DNA of 64,000 nucleotides from Marsupella aquatica (GCA_973895155.1 OZ316892.1:24738001-24802000); one strand, 5' to 3'; shown: positions 1-11,640, counted from the first letter of the stretch. Notes: generated by a model not told the origin, from the letters alone. Numbers and translations: made by a program.

Positions 1-1383
1 ATAGGTTAGTGAGAGGACATTCTAACGGTGGTTAGAGCTCGCTGATCGGTATCCGCGGTGCGGAGGAATTGAAGTTTGCGTGGTTCAGGGTTTATTCGTG
101 TTCGACGGTATTTCGGGGGAGAAACCAGAGATCGTTTCTTCAACGGTGTGAGCTGTGCGGTGTGCGGGGCGTCGCATGTGATAGTTCAAGTTTAAGGTTG
201 GAGCGTGCTGGTCGTTTTGGTATCTAGTTTGCTGACGTTTGCGGAACGAGTGCGTCATGACGAGTGGAGGCATTCTGGTTTTTTGACAAACTATGGTGCT
301 TGTTTTTCCCTGAACCGGATTACTCGTCGTGACGCTTGACTCGGAGGAAGAAACGCAAAGTGCTGAGGCTCAACGGAGAGATCGTGGCAAGACGGTCATT
401 TTGAGTCCGTGATTGGCACTTGACGCGGAGTGAAGGCGACACAACAAAAGTTCTTTCTCTGGTGGAGCTTCAGACGTGCCGGTGCAATTCAGAAACATTT
501 TCATGTCGGCGGTCATCACTTTTCTCATTGGAAACCAAAGCGGAGGCGGCTGAGGTTTGTAACACGGCCTTTGTGTCATTTTGGGCACATTTTTAAGGTT
601 AGTTTAGGGCATTTTTTGCCCCAATACGGCCCCAATACCCGACAAACCAGGTTCGCCATACGCCTCGGCGCGCACACCGGCCTCCCACACCCCTTTAAGC
701 GTGAAAACGTGCTTTTTTGGGCCCAAATACGGCCAAAAACGCCCATATACGACCCAAAAATGCGGAAATACGCGCGTTTTGACCCTTTTAAACCCGTTTT
801 TTTCACGTTTTTTGCTGTTTATACACGATTCTGGCCGCGAATACGCGCGCCTTTGTCAGGGGCTTTAAGACCCCTTTAGAGTGTGTTTTTCTGAATTTTT
901 TTTCTCTCCTCCTCCTCATTGGTTGTGCCTCATCCCGGGCCTTGTGACCCTCCGTTTTAACCGCTCCGACAGGGGGAACGGCCCCCTGTGAGCCCTGTTG
1001 GACTGTGCGGGAATATTCCTGAAAAACAGAGAGCTATTTTTCGGCCGTCACACAAAGATTCTGTTCGCCGCACGGGAACTTTTTTGGTTCTTTTTTGGTG
1101 AGGACGTTGCCACTGGAGTTAGCAACGCGGCGCACCGATCACATCACGATTCCGACGACAGGTTGTACTTGGTATTTTGGTTATTCTCCGAGGTGGTCAA
1201 AACGGGGGAGTTTCCCAAGGTTTTACCCACCCCGACCGAAATTTGAATAACTTTTTCGTCGAATTTCAATTTTGATTTCGGATTTCAGTATTGGACTCCT
1301 AGCTTTGTGGGCTACGCGGCGGTGTTGAGTTTTGAGTTTTATGAGAAGTTTCGAAAAAAGACATTTTTTCGTGATTGTTTCAT
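1..1383 (+). other. Untranslated leader of copia copy 1, with an extra segment of about 880 bp
   Basis: The first ~500 bases align in patches with the leader of copy 2 (for example the shared text around 368-420 and 485-503). Bases ~505-1380 have no counterpart in copy 2, whose leader is much shorter. The extra segment is CpG-containing and rich in words such as AATACG and TACGCGCG. Reading frames on both strands are open over 430-879 but encode nothing recognisable. It may be an insertion or an expanded leader. No tRNA primer site is visible because the LTR junction is outside the window. Confidence 0.6.
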
Positions 1384-2439
1384 ATGACTGACTCGGAGGA
1401 TACTGGAAGAATTGGCATCGGTGGAGCTTCAGGATCGCGACGGTCAGACGGAGAGTCTGAGGAGGAGCTGCTACCGTTTGAGGAGGAACTTATAACACCG
1501 GTATGATCACCGGTGCGGCGTGCAGTGGAGGAAGCTGTGTTACTACCAGAGCTGTCGGTAGTAGGGAAGAAGAGGGAGATGGCTAGATTTGGAGGAGTGA
1601 AGTTTGAGGTGGAGAAGTACGATGGTCGTACTGATTACTTGCTCTGGGAGAAGCAAGTGAAGGGTGTCCTACGGGCCATGGGCTTAGCTCATCTGCTTTC
1701 ATCGTGAGAGCAGTATGATGGAGAGGAGGAGATTTCAGTGAGGCAATGGAGACAGGAGCAGGTGATTGCTGTCAATGCAGTGATGCTATATCTCAAGCCG
1801 CACATCATCAAGCAGCTGGATTATTATGCGGATTGCGCGTCACTGTTCAAGGCTCTAAGAGAGAAGTACTACCGGGAAGATGCGTCAGACCGGCTGTACA
1901 AGAAGTCTCTCTTGATGAGCCTCAGGCTCAAGGAAGGGAGCAAGATGCAGGATCACCTGGATGAGTTTGACAGTCTAGCGGTTGATCTGTCAAACCTGGG
2001 AAAAGGGGTTGAAGATGAGGATAAGGCCTTGCTTCTGCTAAGCTCCTTACCGCCGTCATATCAGGGCTTGAAACAGGTGCTCTTGTACAGAGATCTGAAG
2101 TCCATTTTGTATAATGAGGTGGTAAGCTCTTTACTGTCTGATGATGCTCAGAAGAAGCTAGGTCAATCACAGATAGCATCTTCTTCTGGCATTGCGCTCA
2201 ATGTGAACAGGGGAAGAGCAACGCAACGCACGAATGGGCAGAACAGGTTTAGATCTACATCACGGGGGAGATCTAAATCCAGAGGAAAATCGCAAGAGAG
2301 GAAGCCTCTTGCATGTTGGAATTGTGGCAAGCCGGACCACATGAAAAGGGATTGTCGAGTAAAGGTCCCTACTGCCTCTGCTAACGCAGCATCGAGCTCG
2401 CATGAGGTAGATTTACTCGATGATGATGACATATTGTGA
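1384..2439 (+). pseudogene. gag: copia copy 1 gag (capsid/nucleocapsid), interrupted
   Basis: This codes for the Gag polyprotein. An ATG at 1384 opens the frame, but a second ATG at 1579 lies exactly where the Gag of copy 2 has its ATG (39905), so 1579 may be the functional start. The UBN2/copia Gag core (KYDGRTDYLLWEKQVKG, then SLPPSYQ) is clear, followed by a basic RS-rich stretch and one CCHC zinc knuckle (CWNCGKPDHMKRDC, about 2314-2355). In-frame TGA codons at 1504-1506 and 1705-1707 break the reading frame; the copy 2 codons there are CCA and CGT. The frame ends with TGA at 2437-2439, and protease continues in the same frame. Confidence 0.85.
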
Positions 2440-5400
2440 TGTCAAGGTTATGCTCTCAACGTAGTGTCAAATCCAGGTAGTGATGACTGGATTCTAGATA
2501 GTGCATGCACTTTTCACATTTGCTCTAGAAGAGATTGTTTCAGTTCTTACACGGTTTCCAACGGGTCAGTGTTGATGGGAAATGGAATCCCATGTCAAGT
2601 TGTTGGACTTAGATCTGTAAGATTTCAGATGTTTGATGGTGCTGTGAGAACATTGAGGAATGTGAGACATATTCCCAGCATGATGAAAAATCTCATTTCA
2701 CTTGGAGTTTTAGAAGCAAATGGCCATCAGTGGAGTTCTGCTAATGGTGTTCTTCAGGTTTCAACTGGTACTAAAGTTGTATTGAAGGGAAAGAGACATT
2801 GCAATCTATACGTTATGGAGGGCAGTGTAGTCTATGATGAAGCCAATGTAACCTTATCTCATGAGGAGACGGCCCGGCTGTGGCACTTCCGTTTGGGCCA
2901 CATGAGTGAAAAATGTTTGGTTATTTTTCAGAAGAAATGATTACTTTCTAATTTGCAATCTTGTAAGTTGGAATTTTGTGAGCACTGTGTGCTAGGGAAG
3001 CAGCACAGGAAACCCTTCGGAGTTGGAACTCACACCAGCAAGGAGGTACTTGAGTATGTACATAGTGATGTGTGGGGTCCCGCCCCTACTCCCTCACATT
3101 CTGGACGGTTATACTATGTCACATTCATTGACGATTACTCAAGGTATGTGTGGATATACTTTCTACACAATAAGTCTGATGTTTTTGCCACTTTTAAGGA
3201 GTGGAAAGCTCAAGTTGAAAATCAGATTGGTAATAAGGTGAGATATATTCGATCGGATAACGGCGGTGAATACAGTTCCAGTGAATTTGGAACGTATTGT
3301 AAGGAGCAGGGGATTACCCGCCATCTCACAACAAGCTATACTCCTCAGCAAAATGGTGTTTCTGAGAGACTCAACCGAACACTATTGGACCGCTCGAGGA
3401 GTATGTTGAGTCAATCATGCTTACCACATGAGTTTTGGGCTGAAGCTGTCAACACTGCACCTTATTTGGTAAATTTTTCTCCATCCAGTTCTATTGGATT
3501 CAAGACGCCATTTGAAATGAGGTACAAGCGTTCAGCAGATTACTCACATCTGAGGATTTTTGGATGTGATGCTTATGTGCTTACACCTTCCCAGCTTCGA
3601 TCCAAGCTGGAGTCCAAGTCGAAGAAGTGCATTTTCCTTGGTTATCAGAAAGGTGTGAAGGGTTATAGGTTATGGGATCCAGTAACCTGTAAGCTAATTG
3701 TCAGTAGAGATGTGTCCTTTAATGAATCCAGATCATCAAAGGAGGGGGAGAGTTCTCAGGACTCCCATATTGACAAGGGGAAATCTCCCATCCCGGACCG
3801 GGTTGAGGGGGAGATTAGTCATGATGCAGTTCATGACAGGAGAGATGGAGAAGCTCCGGGCTTGGAGCTGGTTCCTGTGATGGAACAAGAGGAGCAAATT
3901 GTTGCTGGGGTACCTCAAATTCAACCAGCAGCAGCAACAGATCAGCCTAAGTCATCTACTAGAAGAACTTCCAGTCGTTCTACTAGAGCTCCTACCAGGT
4001 ATGGTCAATGGGCAGACTCATCTAAGCTAGATGATATTGACATTGCACCTGATGAAGATGATATGGCTTTGATCTTGGAAGAAGGAGAGCCTTCTTCGTA
4101 TAGTGAGGCTTGTGCTTCAGAGCAGAAGCATGAGTGGAATGCAGCAATGCAGAGGGAGTTGCAATCTTTGAGTGACAACAAGACATGGGAGCTGGTGGAG
4201 CTTCCAAGAGGTCAACAAGTGGTGGACAGCAAGTGGATTTACAAGTTGAAGGACAGTCCTTCAGAGGGTGGAGATAAGATCTACAAGGCAAGGCTTGTTG
4301 CCAAGGGGTTCACTCAGGAGAAAGGAGTGGATTACAATGAGGTCTTTTCACCGGTGGCTAAGTATTCCACAATTCGGATCTTGTATCAGCTTGTTGTGTT
4401 TTTTAATCTGGTGATGGATCAGATGGATGTTGTTACTGCTTTTCTCTATGACAACTTGGAAGAGATGATCTTCATGAGACAACCACTAGGCTTTATGAAG
4501 AAGGGCCAAGAGAACTTAGTTTGCAGATTGCTCAAATCCTTGTATGGATTGAAGCAGTCTCCCAGACAATGGAACAAGCGGTTTGATGATTTCATGCTTG
4601 CTCAAGGTTTTACAAGGATGGTGTATGATCCTTGTGTGTATACGAAATCAGTCAAGAATAATGTATTTGGTTTCATCATTCTGGTGATCTATGTGGATGA
4701 CATGCTAATTGTGACTAAAGATCAATCTGAGGTTGATAGTCTCAAGGCAAAATTGAGCGCTGAATTCAGGATGAAGGATCTTGGTAAGGCCAAGAGGATC
4801 TTAGGGATGGAGATTTTTAGGAACTCTGAGATTGGACAGTTGTGCTTGAGTCAAGACCAGTATGCGAGGAAAGTACTTGCACGATTCAACATGGAAAACT
4901 GTAAGCCAGTGAGTATTCCTTTAGCTTCACATTTCAAGTTATCATCGGCTTTCTCTCCTACGGATGCTGTGGAGAAAGGTCTGATGGCTAAGATTCCTTA
5001 TGAGAAGGCAGTAGGCAGTCTGATGTATTTGATGACTTGTACTAGGCCTGACTTGGCCCTAGCGATGGGCAAGGTTAGCAGATTCATGTCAAATCCAGGG
5101 AAGGTACATTGGGAAGCTGTGAAATGGATTCTCAGGTATGTGAAGGGAACAAAGGACTATGAATTACTATTTGATATCAGATCAAATAGAACGTTAGTTG
5201 GCTATGTAGATTCTGACTATGGAGGCTGTCTGGATACAAGGAGATCTACAATTGGGTTTGTATACACTCTTGGAGGAGGATGTATCAGTTGGAAATCTAC
5301 CTTGCAGAAGTGCATATCTCAATCTACTACAGAAGCAGAGTATGTTGCAGCAGCAGAAGCTGCAAAGGAAGCAATTTGGTTGGATAAGTTGATCGCGGAG

Positions 5401-5658
5401 ATGGGTTTAGAGCATGGAAAAATGACTCTAAACTGTGATAGTCAAAGTGCTCTTCACTTGGCTGCTAACCAGGTGATGGATAGCAGGGTGAAGCACATTG
5501 ATATCAGGTACCATTTTATCAGGCAAGCAGTGTCTGATAAAACTTTTGAGCTAGTCAAGATTGATGGAAAGCTCAATCCCGCTGATGCCTTTACCAAAGT
5601 GATTCCTTTGGAGAGTTTCTCAAGACACCGTGCTACTTTGCAGGTTTTGCAATTGTAG
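2440..5658 (+). pseudogene. pol: copia copy 1 pol (protease-integrase-reverse transcriptase-RNase H), one internal stop
   Basis: Pol lies in the gag frame, directly after the TGA at 2437. Domains in order: aspartic protease with WILDSACTFH near 2488; integrase zinc-binding H-H-C-C (WHFRLGH near 2881, CKLEFCEHC near 2962); integrase catalytic residues in HSDVWGP (~3061), RSDNGGEY (~3253) and QQNGVSERLNR (~3349); reverse transcriptase with IYVDDML near 4690; RNase H with GYVDSDYGG (~5203), STTEAEY (~5325) and the HIDIRYHFIR tail (~5497). The only break is TGA at 2938-2940, where copy 2 has GGA. The 901 codons after it are open. Integrase preceding reverse transcriptase identifies copia rather than gypsy. 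Confidence 0.93.
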
Positions 5659-5854
5659 TGCAAGTAGAGTTATTTAGCAATGTGTGACTATTTGTATATG
5701 GATTACTCATTCCTGTTAGGCTACGGCTTAGTTCTAGTTAACCCTTAGTTAACCCTTGTGGTTTTTAGGGGGAGACCTGGTTTGGTGATTGTCTAGAACT
5801 TCCCGCTGAGGATTCCATATGGTAGCATTTAGTCCAGTCCCCAAGACAAGAGTC

Positions 5855-5863
5855 AAGAGGGAG
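5855..5863 (+). other. Polypurine tract of copia copy 1
   Basis: AAGAGGGAG sits just before the 3' LTR start (TGTTAG at 5866), as expected for the plus-strand primer. The equivalent tract in copy 2 is AAGGGGAAGA at 44215-44224. Confidence 0.75.
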
Positions 5864-5865
5864 TT

Positions 5866-6201
5866 TGTTAGATAGTCTTGTGACTCTTGTGCTAACCACA
5901 GTTAGGCTAACTTGGGTTAGGACCTAGCTAAGGTTAGCGGTAGTGCTGTTGTGCATATAGCCAGGGCTGATGCCAGACCCTGGTGGAACTTAGGCTCATT
6001 GTTACGGAGCTAGTTGAGAGATAGGGAGAGCTTGTGCTGTGGATGCTTGGTATGGTCGGTCGGCCTAGAGTGCAGTAAAGCTCTTGTGTGTTCCCGTGGA
6101 CGTAGCCTCATGTGGAGGTGAACCACGTATCTCTCTGTGTCGACTATTGTGCGTTGGATGATTCATGGACTTGCCGTTGCGAATGTCGTCTATGCTCAAC
6201 A
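5866..6201 (+). repeat. 3' LTR of copia copy 1 (336 bp)
   Basis: It begins TGTTAG and ends CTCAACA, giving the canonical TG...CA ends. Its right half is strongly similar to the LTRs of copy 2 (for example GACTATTGTGCGTTGGATG and CGTCTATGCTCAACA). Its left half differs and lacks the 18-bp tandem array of copy 2, which accounts for most of the difference from 421 bp. Confidence 0.88.
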
Positions 6202-7004
6202 CAAGAGAAGCGGAGACAAGAGAGGTAGGGGTTTAGGGGTGAACTTCCCAATGGATGTGATCACATGTCTGGTGTGTCAGGGAGATTCCTGCAGCTAGGA
6301 CCAAGCATTCCTGTCTAAAAGGGACCTGACTTTTGTGTTGTTTAACTATGTCCCTAATATATTTTTTTGAATAAAATTTATTCCTTGGAAGTTCTCAACA
6401 ATTAGGGCATCTTAAACCAGCTCCTTCCGGGATGTTTCCTAGACCAAAAATCTGTCTTTCCGGCAATACGTGACCGGCAGCAGTTTGGGTGGTCAGTGCA
6501 CTAAAGGACTTTCTGCCTGATATGCGTTGGTGCCCAGTTACCTTGGGAATGTGTTGAAACAAAACCAAAACCCCTTTGGATTAAGTTTGCCCAAAATTTG
6601 GGTTGCAGTTTAGGGTTGTGAAGGTAGATTTCTCACAAAGGCTGGCTAAAAAATTGGAAGCAATGGAGTGGAGGGAATGTTTTTTATCACACTTTCTATC
6701 TCATTCATCTAGTTTTCTTACTTTCAATTGGATTAAGATTATAGAGCTTCAAGAGTAAGAAGCTTCATTTCTTCAGGCAACGTTGATTGTTCATGAGGTC
6801 TTCATCACTTAGGTTCGTTTTTCTTTTTGTGTCAACTGCTATTCTTGACAAGTTCCTTTTTCTTTCTGTCTAAAATCAGTGGTCACTTAGCTTATTCTTA
6901 TTCTTATTCTTATTGTATAACATCAGTGATCACTTTTCTTAGTCCATGGGGTTGGTGGGTCTGTTTTGGGCAGGAAAAACGTCTCGGTTCATCTGGGACT
7001 TAGA
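6202..7004. other. Intergenic, no gene seen
   Basis: This flanks the copia 3' LTR. There is a short TTCTTA-type microsatellite near 6893-6918 and an AATAAA at about 6370. No open frame of note and no recognisable element. Confidence 0.6.
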
Positions 7005-7270
7005 TTCTGAAAATGCACGAGAGATATGGTAGACTCCATTATGGAAAAAGTTTGCTTAATCAACCCAATTCTGAAAATGCACGAGAGATATGCTTGGTAG
7101 ACTCCCTTATGGAAAAAGTTTGCTTAATCAACCCAATTCTGAAAATGCACGAGAAATATGCTTGGTAGACTCCCTTATGGAAAAAGTTTGCTTAATCAAC
7201 CCAATTCTGAAAATGCACGAGAGATATGCTTGGTAGACTCCCTTATGGAACAAGTTTGCTTAATCAACCC
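7005..7270. repeat. 68-bp tandem repeat, four copies
   Basis: Units starting TTCTGAAAATGCACGAGA begin at 7005, 7069, 7137 and 7205. The first unit lacks four bases (GCTT), giving a 64-bp step; the later steps are 68 bp. Units differ by only a few substitutions, so the array is recent. It lies 3' of the ATP-grasp gene (minus strand). Confidence 0.93.
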
Positions 7271-7565
7271 CCTCTATATTTTTCTTCAATCTGGACGGTT
7301 GATAGACCTTTAGATTTCAGATCTGGACCATTGATAGACCTCCTATTAGACAAGTAACAAGTTTCATTTTGGGGGTAGATCAAGGAAATAGCTCCAAAAT
7401 GCACTGAATAGACAGGGAAGAAAAGTACAAGAGAAAAATCACGAAGCACAGTAAGAAAGAAAACGAACAAGACTTTCCTAACGGCTTAACAAACAAAATC
7501 TTCCCAAGATGACAAACAGATGTGACACTTCTGAATCAAAGAAGCAATCGTTTTGATCGGCTCGT

Positions 7566-8954
7566 CTATTTCCCGAGAGCTTTGAAGTCTGCGAGGAACT
7601 TCAGCAGCTTCGTTTCCGTCTGGGCGCCCAAGAGAAAACTGCCAAGGGCACCGCCAGCCTCCCACTCCTCATGCCAACAGACGATGATCAACCGCCCTTC
7701 GGCAATGTCGCGTTGCATCTTTTTCTGAAATTGCTCTCTCGTGAATGGAAGCTTGAGATCCTCCTCCATGCACGCCCAGTTCAAACCTCGCTTTGTGAAA
7801 TGGTTGCTGAGCAGGCCGATGAAGATGGAGCCCGGTATCCGGACATTCAAATCCACCACATAGGACTTCCCAGTCTGCTCGTCCTTCAGAAGATCCATTC
7901 CAGCGGGGCCGTAATAGCCATTTCTATGGAGGAAAGCGGCGACCTCGTTGATGAGACCCGTGTACTCTGCTTTGAAGCTATCTTGCGCAGTGAAGTCAAT
8001 CATGGACCCGTCATAGTGGTGGTGACTGGTGAACTTCTGCAATGATCCAGAAATGAAGATTGCTTCACCCGATTTTCTGACGAAGAACGCAATTCCCATG
8101 GACTCCTTGCTCTCCACGTAGTCGGTGAACACCAGGGCTTCGGGTCTCATGTGGCGGTTCTCCGGCGTGACCATCTCCAGGAGATTCGGCAGAACAGCAG
8201 ACTCGAAGTCTGCAAGGGCCTTGCTCCGTTCCTCTTCCGTTGTAATGACGAATACCCCGTATCCGCCTACAGTCTGGTTAACCTTGACGACGTATGGCAG
8301 TGGACGACTTCCGAGCAGCCACAACGCTCTCTGCGTGTAGTGATCCTCGGCATTTGCCTGATCCAAATTCAGCTCAACCAATTCTGCATTTGGCGTGGGA
8401 ACCCCAGACAGAGCGAGCCCTCGCTTCGACAGCAGCTCCCAAAGCACCTCTGGCCTGATAACCTGGGGCTGATTCTCTAATCCGTCGACGGGAAGAAGAA
8501 TTGCCAACTTCTCGGATTTGCCCTTATCGAGAACGAGCGGTAAGTGATCAAATGAGGACAGAAACACCAGTCGTGGCCTTTGCTCAGCGCTGAGAGCATT
8601 CACCGTCAATTCTGTGTCTCGTCTGCCGTCATTGCTGTTGGTCGTTGTGGTAGTGTCGAAAAGCACAACTTTCATGTCCCCGGCGATGAAAGCATTGCGA
8701 TGCCCCTTCGTCGCAAAGTACATTGTTGCTTCTCCAAGCTCCTCGTCTTTCTTCTCTTGCTCTTTCGGTATCTGAGACTTCGGCCTCACGATGTTGTAGT
8801 CATGGTACCGGTATTTAGACGGCATGTGATTTGACGAATCGCGGAAGGTGATTAGGGCTTGAGGACACAGAACCACATTTTCTTCTCCATCATGGTGGTA
8901 GAGTTCCGCGAGCGTGGTGTTTAGAACAACAGGCTCGGCAGCAGATTGCACCAT
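7566..8954 (-). CDS. ATP-grasp fold enzyme, fungal/bryophyte-type, single exon (462 aa)
   Basis: This intact reading frame encodes a soluble ATP-grasp protein, a fold that ligates a carboxylate to an amine or thiol using ATP. The ATG at 8952-8954 is the start; the frame extends upstream to about 9026, but only with a TTG. The glycine-rich ATP loop KVNQTVGGYGVF lies at about residues 224-235. The C-terminal metal/ATP site has GPAGMDLL (~349-356) and VVDLNVRIPGS (~366-376), with the Asp/Asn pair expected of the grasp. No signal peptide, plastid leader or membrane segment is evident, so it is probably cytosolic. From memory, the closest family is the fungal 'solid-state culture-specific' ATP-grasp proteins, also found in some bryophytes; substrate unknown. 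The lack of introns contrasts with COG7 and CLB and fits horizontal transfer or retroposition. Family is fairly sure, function is not. Confidence 0.85.
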   Translation of the reverse strand: MVQSAAEPVVLNTTLAELYHHDGEENVVLCPQALITFRDSSNHMPSKYRYHDYNIVRPKSQIPKEQEKKDEELGEATMYFATKGHRNAFIAGDMKVVLFDTTTTTNSNDGRRDTELTVNALSAEQRPRLVFLSSFDHLPLVLDKGKSEKLAILLPVDGLENQPQVIRPEVLWELLSKRGLALSGVPTPNAELVELNLDQANAEDHYTQRALWLLGSRPLPYVVKVNQTVGGYGVFVITTEEERSKALADFESAVLPNLLEMVTPENRHMRPEALVFTDYVESKESMGIAFFVRKSGEAIFISGSLQKFTSHHHYDGSMIDFTAQDSFKAEYTGLINEVAAFLHRNGYYGPAGMDLLKDEQTGKSYVVDLNVRIPGSIFIGLLSNHFTKRGLNWACMEEDLKLPFTREQFQKKMQRDIAEGRLIIVCWHEEWEAGGALGSFLLGAQTETKLLKFLADFKALGK

Positions 8955-11531
8955 AGTGAGTGATGTCGTGTGATCTTGAATGTGTATTTCGATAGGTACA
9001 GTGGTAATGCTGAAGAGTGTTTTCAAACAAATGGATGCGGTTCAGAAGTAAGGTAGCATTTGCTTCCACAATACGTCCACGCAGAAGGAAAACTTCATAC
9101 TATTTCACTCCCGCTTAAAGTCTGTAAAATTCTACTTTTCCATGTTGTAAAAAGTGAGCAGTCAATCAAGCTGTCGCGCTTCACTGTACTTGACGGGTGA
9201 CAGGTAGTTAGAGTCGCAGGAATCGGTAGCGAAGATCACCTGAATATTTCACAAAGATGTGTGATGATGTCTCCGATCGAGGCAGACTTCAAATGCAAGA
9301 ATATGCGTCTCCAATCCAGCAACACGATCCCGCTCCGCTATCAACTGAGATTCTTATTAGCTCGGAAGCTACGTTGTTTGTCCACTGTTTGCGATTTGCG
9401 GGACGCTTCTCAATGCGGCAAATTGCGGGAATGCGAGGAGCAACAATTCTCGCTAATGTTCAAAGCCATTCGAATTGGAACCAATAACCGTTGGTAGTGC
9501 TCATTGCTGCTCCTTACTAAAAAATGTCGAGCCAGTCCCGTACTGTAATGCATTCTCAACAAGTAATACAGCAATTGAGTTGTAATTTTCTATCTATCTT
9601 CATCTGACTCTCCATTATAATCTCGAAGCTCAAGTGCGACGTCATCATTGCTGCAGGTTGGCTGTCTAGCGAATTATCTAAAGGCAATCTTTGCATTTCG
9701 GTTCTGTCCCCATGAGAGCGCCAAATGTGAGAACGACACATCACCGAGTTCGCGTTGTTGCCAACAAGGATTAGCTGAAGCTGAATCCAATCGGACAGCA
9801 CCAAATGTGAGAAAGAGACATGCAGATACAGTATGTCAAGCAATTGCCACTGCAGTACAATTTGATCTCGTGATTGATTGGACCAAAAACATGCTGCAGA
9901 TTGGGAAAATCAGAGAAACCTTTCACGGCAAGAAAATATGCAGCAACTGTAGGTTAAATTTTCTGAGTGAACCTCGAAGCGCAAGTGCCACGTCCTCAAT
10001 GCTTCACGGTGAATGTCTCTCGGAGAGAAATTTTAGTCTCACGGTGAGAGTCTCACGGTGAATGTGAGAACGACACGTTTCGATCTCTCCACGAGAGCGC
10101 CGACTGTACGAGCGACACATAACCTATCACGTTGTCTGTTCGCCATTACTGCAGGTTGGCGAAATCGCCGTGTTGGCCTTGCTGCCAACAAGGATTATCT
10201 GAAGGCAGCCAATCCCAGCAGTTCATCGCCGTAAGAGAATCAGATATAAAGATATAAGAAAGACACCTCCTCACACTTCGGCTGTTGGCATGTCCGACGA
10301 AAATCAAATCACGACGAGTAGCCCTTACACTTTGTAGTATCTTCTCTTATCCTGAAAACACAAAACTTCACTATGTGAAAAAACTCACAATGATGAAAAC
10401 GCCAAATCGGGGGACACGGCAAAACGACCCAATGGAAGAGGAAATGTGAAACGAGAGCGAGCATGCACAGGCCAATGGAGGAGAAGCACGGGGAAATCAG
10501 GATCCTAATTTACGAGAGAAAAACAAAAAAATTGAGAAACTTACTGCTGGTGGCTCTGATTTTTTCGCAAAATGTAGTTTCAAGCTCTGGTGAGCGTGTG
10601 AGAAAAACTTGGTTTGACCATGGTGTGACTACGGCGGTGGGCATTTTGGTGCCTCACCACGTCCGCTGGGAAACTGTGGGCTCGCCATGACTGGTGTCCC
10701 GGGGTCCCACCAAGTCTGTCGTATCGTGTGATCCTGCAGATTGTTAATTGAGTGAAATTCCAGACTGGTGGCAGAGAACCAGGATCCAGTCCCCCGTTCC
10801 CGGACGCTCATCAGGTCCATGAACTGACCGAGGGTCGAAGCATGGGGACTACTCTCTTCCAAGTTGCGTGCGAGGGTATACTCCCTTCGCACTCCCCTCC
10901 AGGGAGAACTATAAAGCTTCGCATCTCAGTGGGCAAAACTCAAGAAGCGCCGGATGAAATCAAGTAGTGGCGGAGCACCAAGACACCCAATCCTGGCGGA
11001 GCTCGATAATGCGTGGGTGATTGCTAATTTGTTTGCGGGCGTGTGATTTTGCTAGGTCTGTTTTAATTCACGGACCTCTTGTCTCGTCTTCCCTGGTCTG
11101 GAATGCCTCCGACCGATGGAGTAGTGATGTGGATGTGTGTGTTCAAGCAAGTTCTAGGTTTGTAACCCGTCGATCTGCTCTGTCCATTGTTAACTGTGAG
11201 TTTTGAACATGGTTGCTGCTCCAACTGAGAGGCTTGAAATGGAGACTCCCTGGCGTTTCTGGTCTCGCTATACTTCTTGACCTTCCTTCCAAATTCACTT
11301 CGCACAACTTTTGGCTGGTCCGCAAGTTGGGGCTTCTCTTCCAACTCACACAAGGCTTCTGGATCTCGGAGCATTGTGGAAGTTCTGTTCGTGTTACCAG
11401 GAAACGTGTCATTCAGCGCAAGGATTGCTGTTTGGCATGGTTACCTGATGACTAACCTGCCTGTTCTATCTGCAGATTTTCTGCAATGATGTGCAGGTCT
11501 CTTCTTTAAGTCTCATTAGACAAAGAGGGAC
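8955..11531. other. Upstream region of the ATP-grasp gene; diverged duplicated segments, no gene seen
   Basis: The first few hundred bases must hold the promoter of the minus-strand ATP-grasp gene; I see no decisive TATA box. Two related segments lie at about 9640-9790 and 10080-10220. Both carry ATTGCTGCAGGTTGG or its variant, GAGAGCGCC and CCAACAAGGATTA, so they are an old duplication. Short open frames between 10463 and 11489 occur on both strands, show no recognisable domain and are probably chance. Confidence 0.5.
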
Positions 11532-11640
11532 TGGTCTAGAGTCGAGACAGATCCGGACAGTTCTCAGTACTAGAGCGTCCAAATGGTCTAGAGTTGATAC
11601 ATATCCGGACAGTTCTCAAAACTAGAGCGTCAAAATGCAT
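11532..11640. repeat. Tandem duplication of about 55 bp
   Basis: The phrase GGTCTAGAGT...ATCCGGACAGTTCTCA...ACTAGAGCGTC occurs twice in succession with a few substitutions. Confidence 0.8.

Larger units (their letters stand above)
1..6201 (+). mobile_element. Ty1/copia LTR retrotransposon, copy 1 (5' LTR lies outside the window)
   Basis: The order gag, protease, integrase, reverse transcriptase, RNase H is that of Ty1/copia elements. A purine-rich tract and a 336-bp 3' LTR follow. The window opens inside the untranslated leader: the stretch near 368-420 matches the leader of the second copia copy (39606-39658), so the 5' LTR must be left of base 1. In-frame TGA codons at 1504, 1705, 2437 and 2938 make this copy probably non-autonomous, although pol is open from 2941 to its end. 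The 3' LTR is followed by CAAGA, which would be the target duplication; its partner is off the window. The same lineage recurs at 38908-44646. Confidence 0.93.

Noticed and set aside
430-879. Open frame of 149 codons in the copia copy 1 leader
   Set aside because: No domain; the opposite strand is also open over 576-806. It reflects composition of the leader insert.
7566-9026. Longer ATP-grasp start at 9026
   Set aside because: The codon there is TTG; the first ATG in frame is at 8952-8954 and gives a complete domain.
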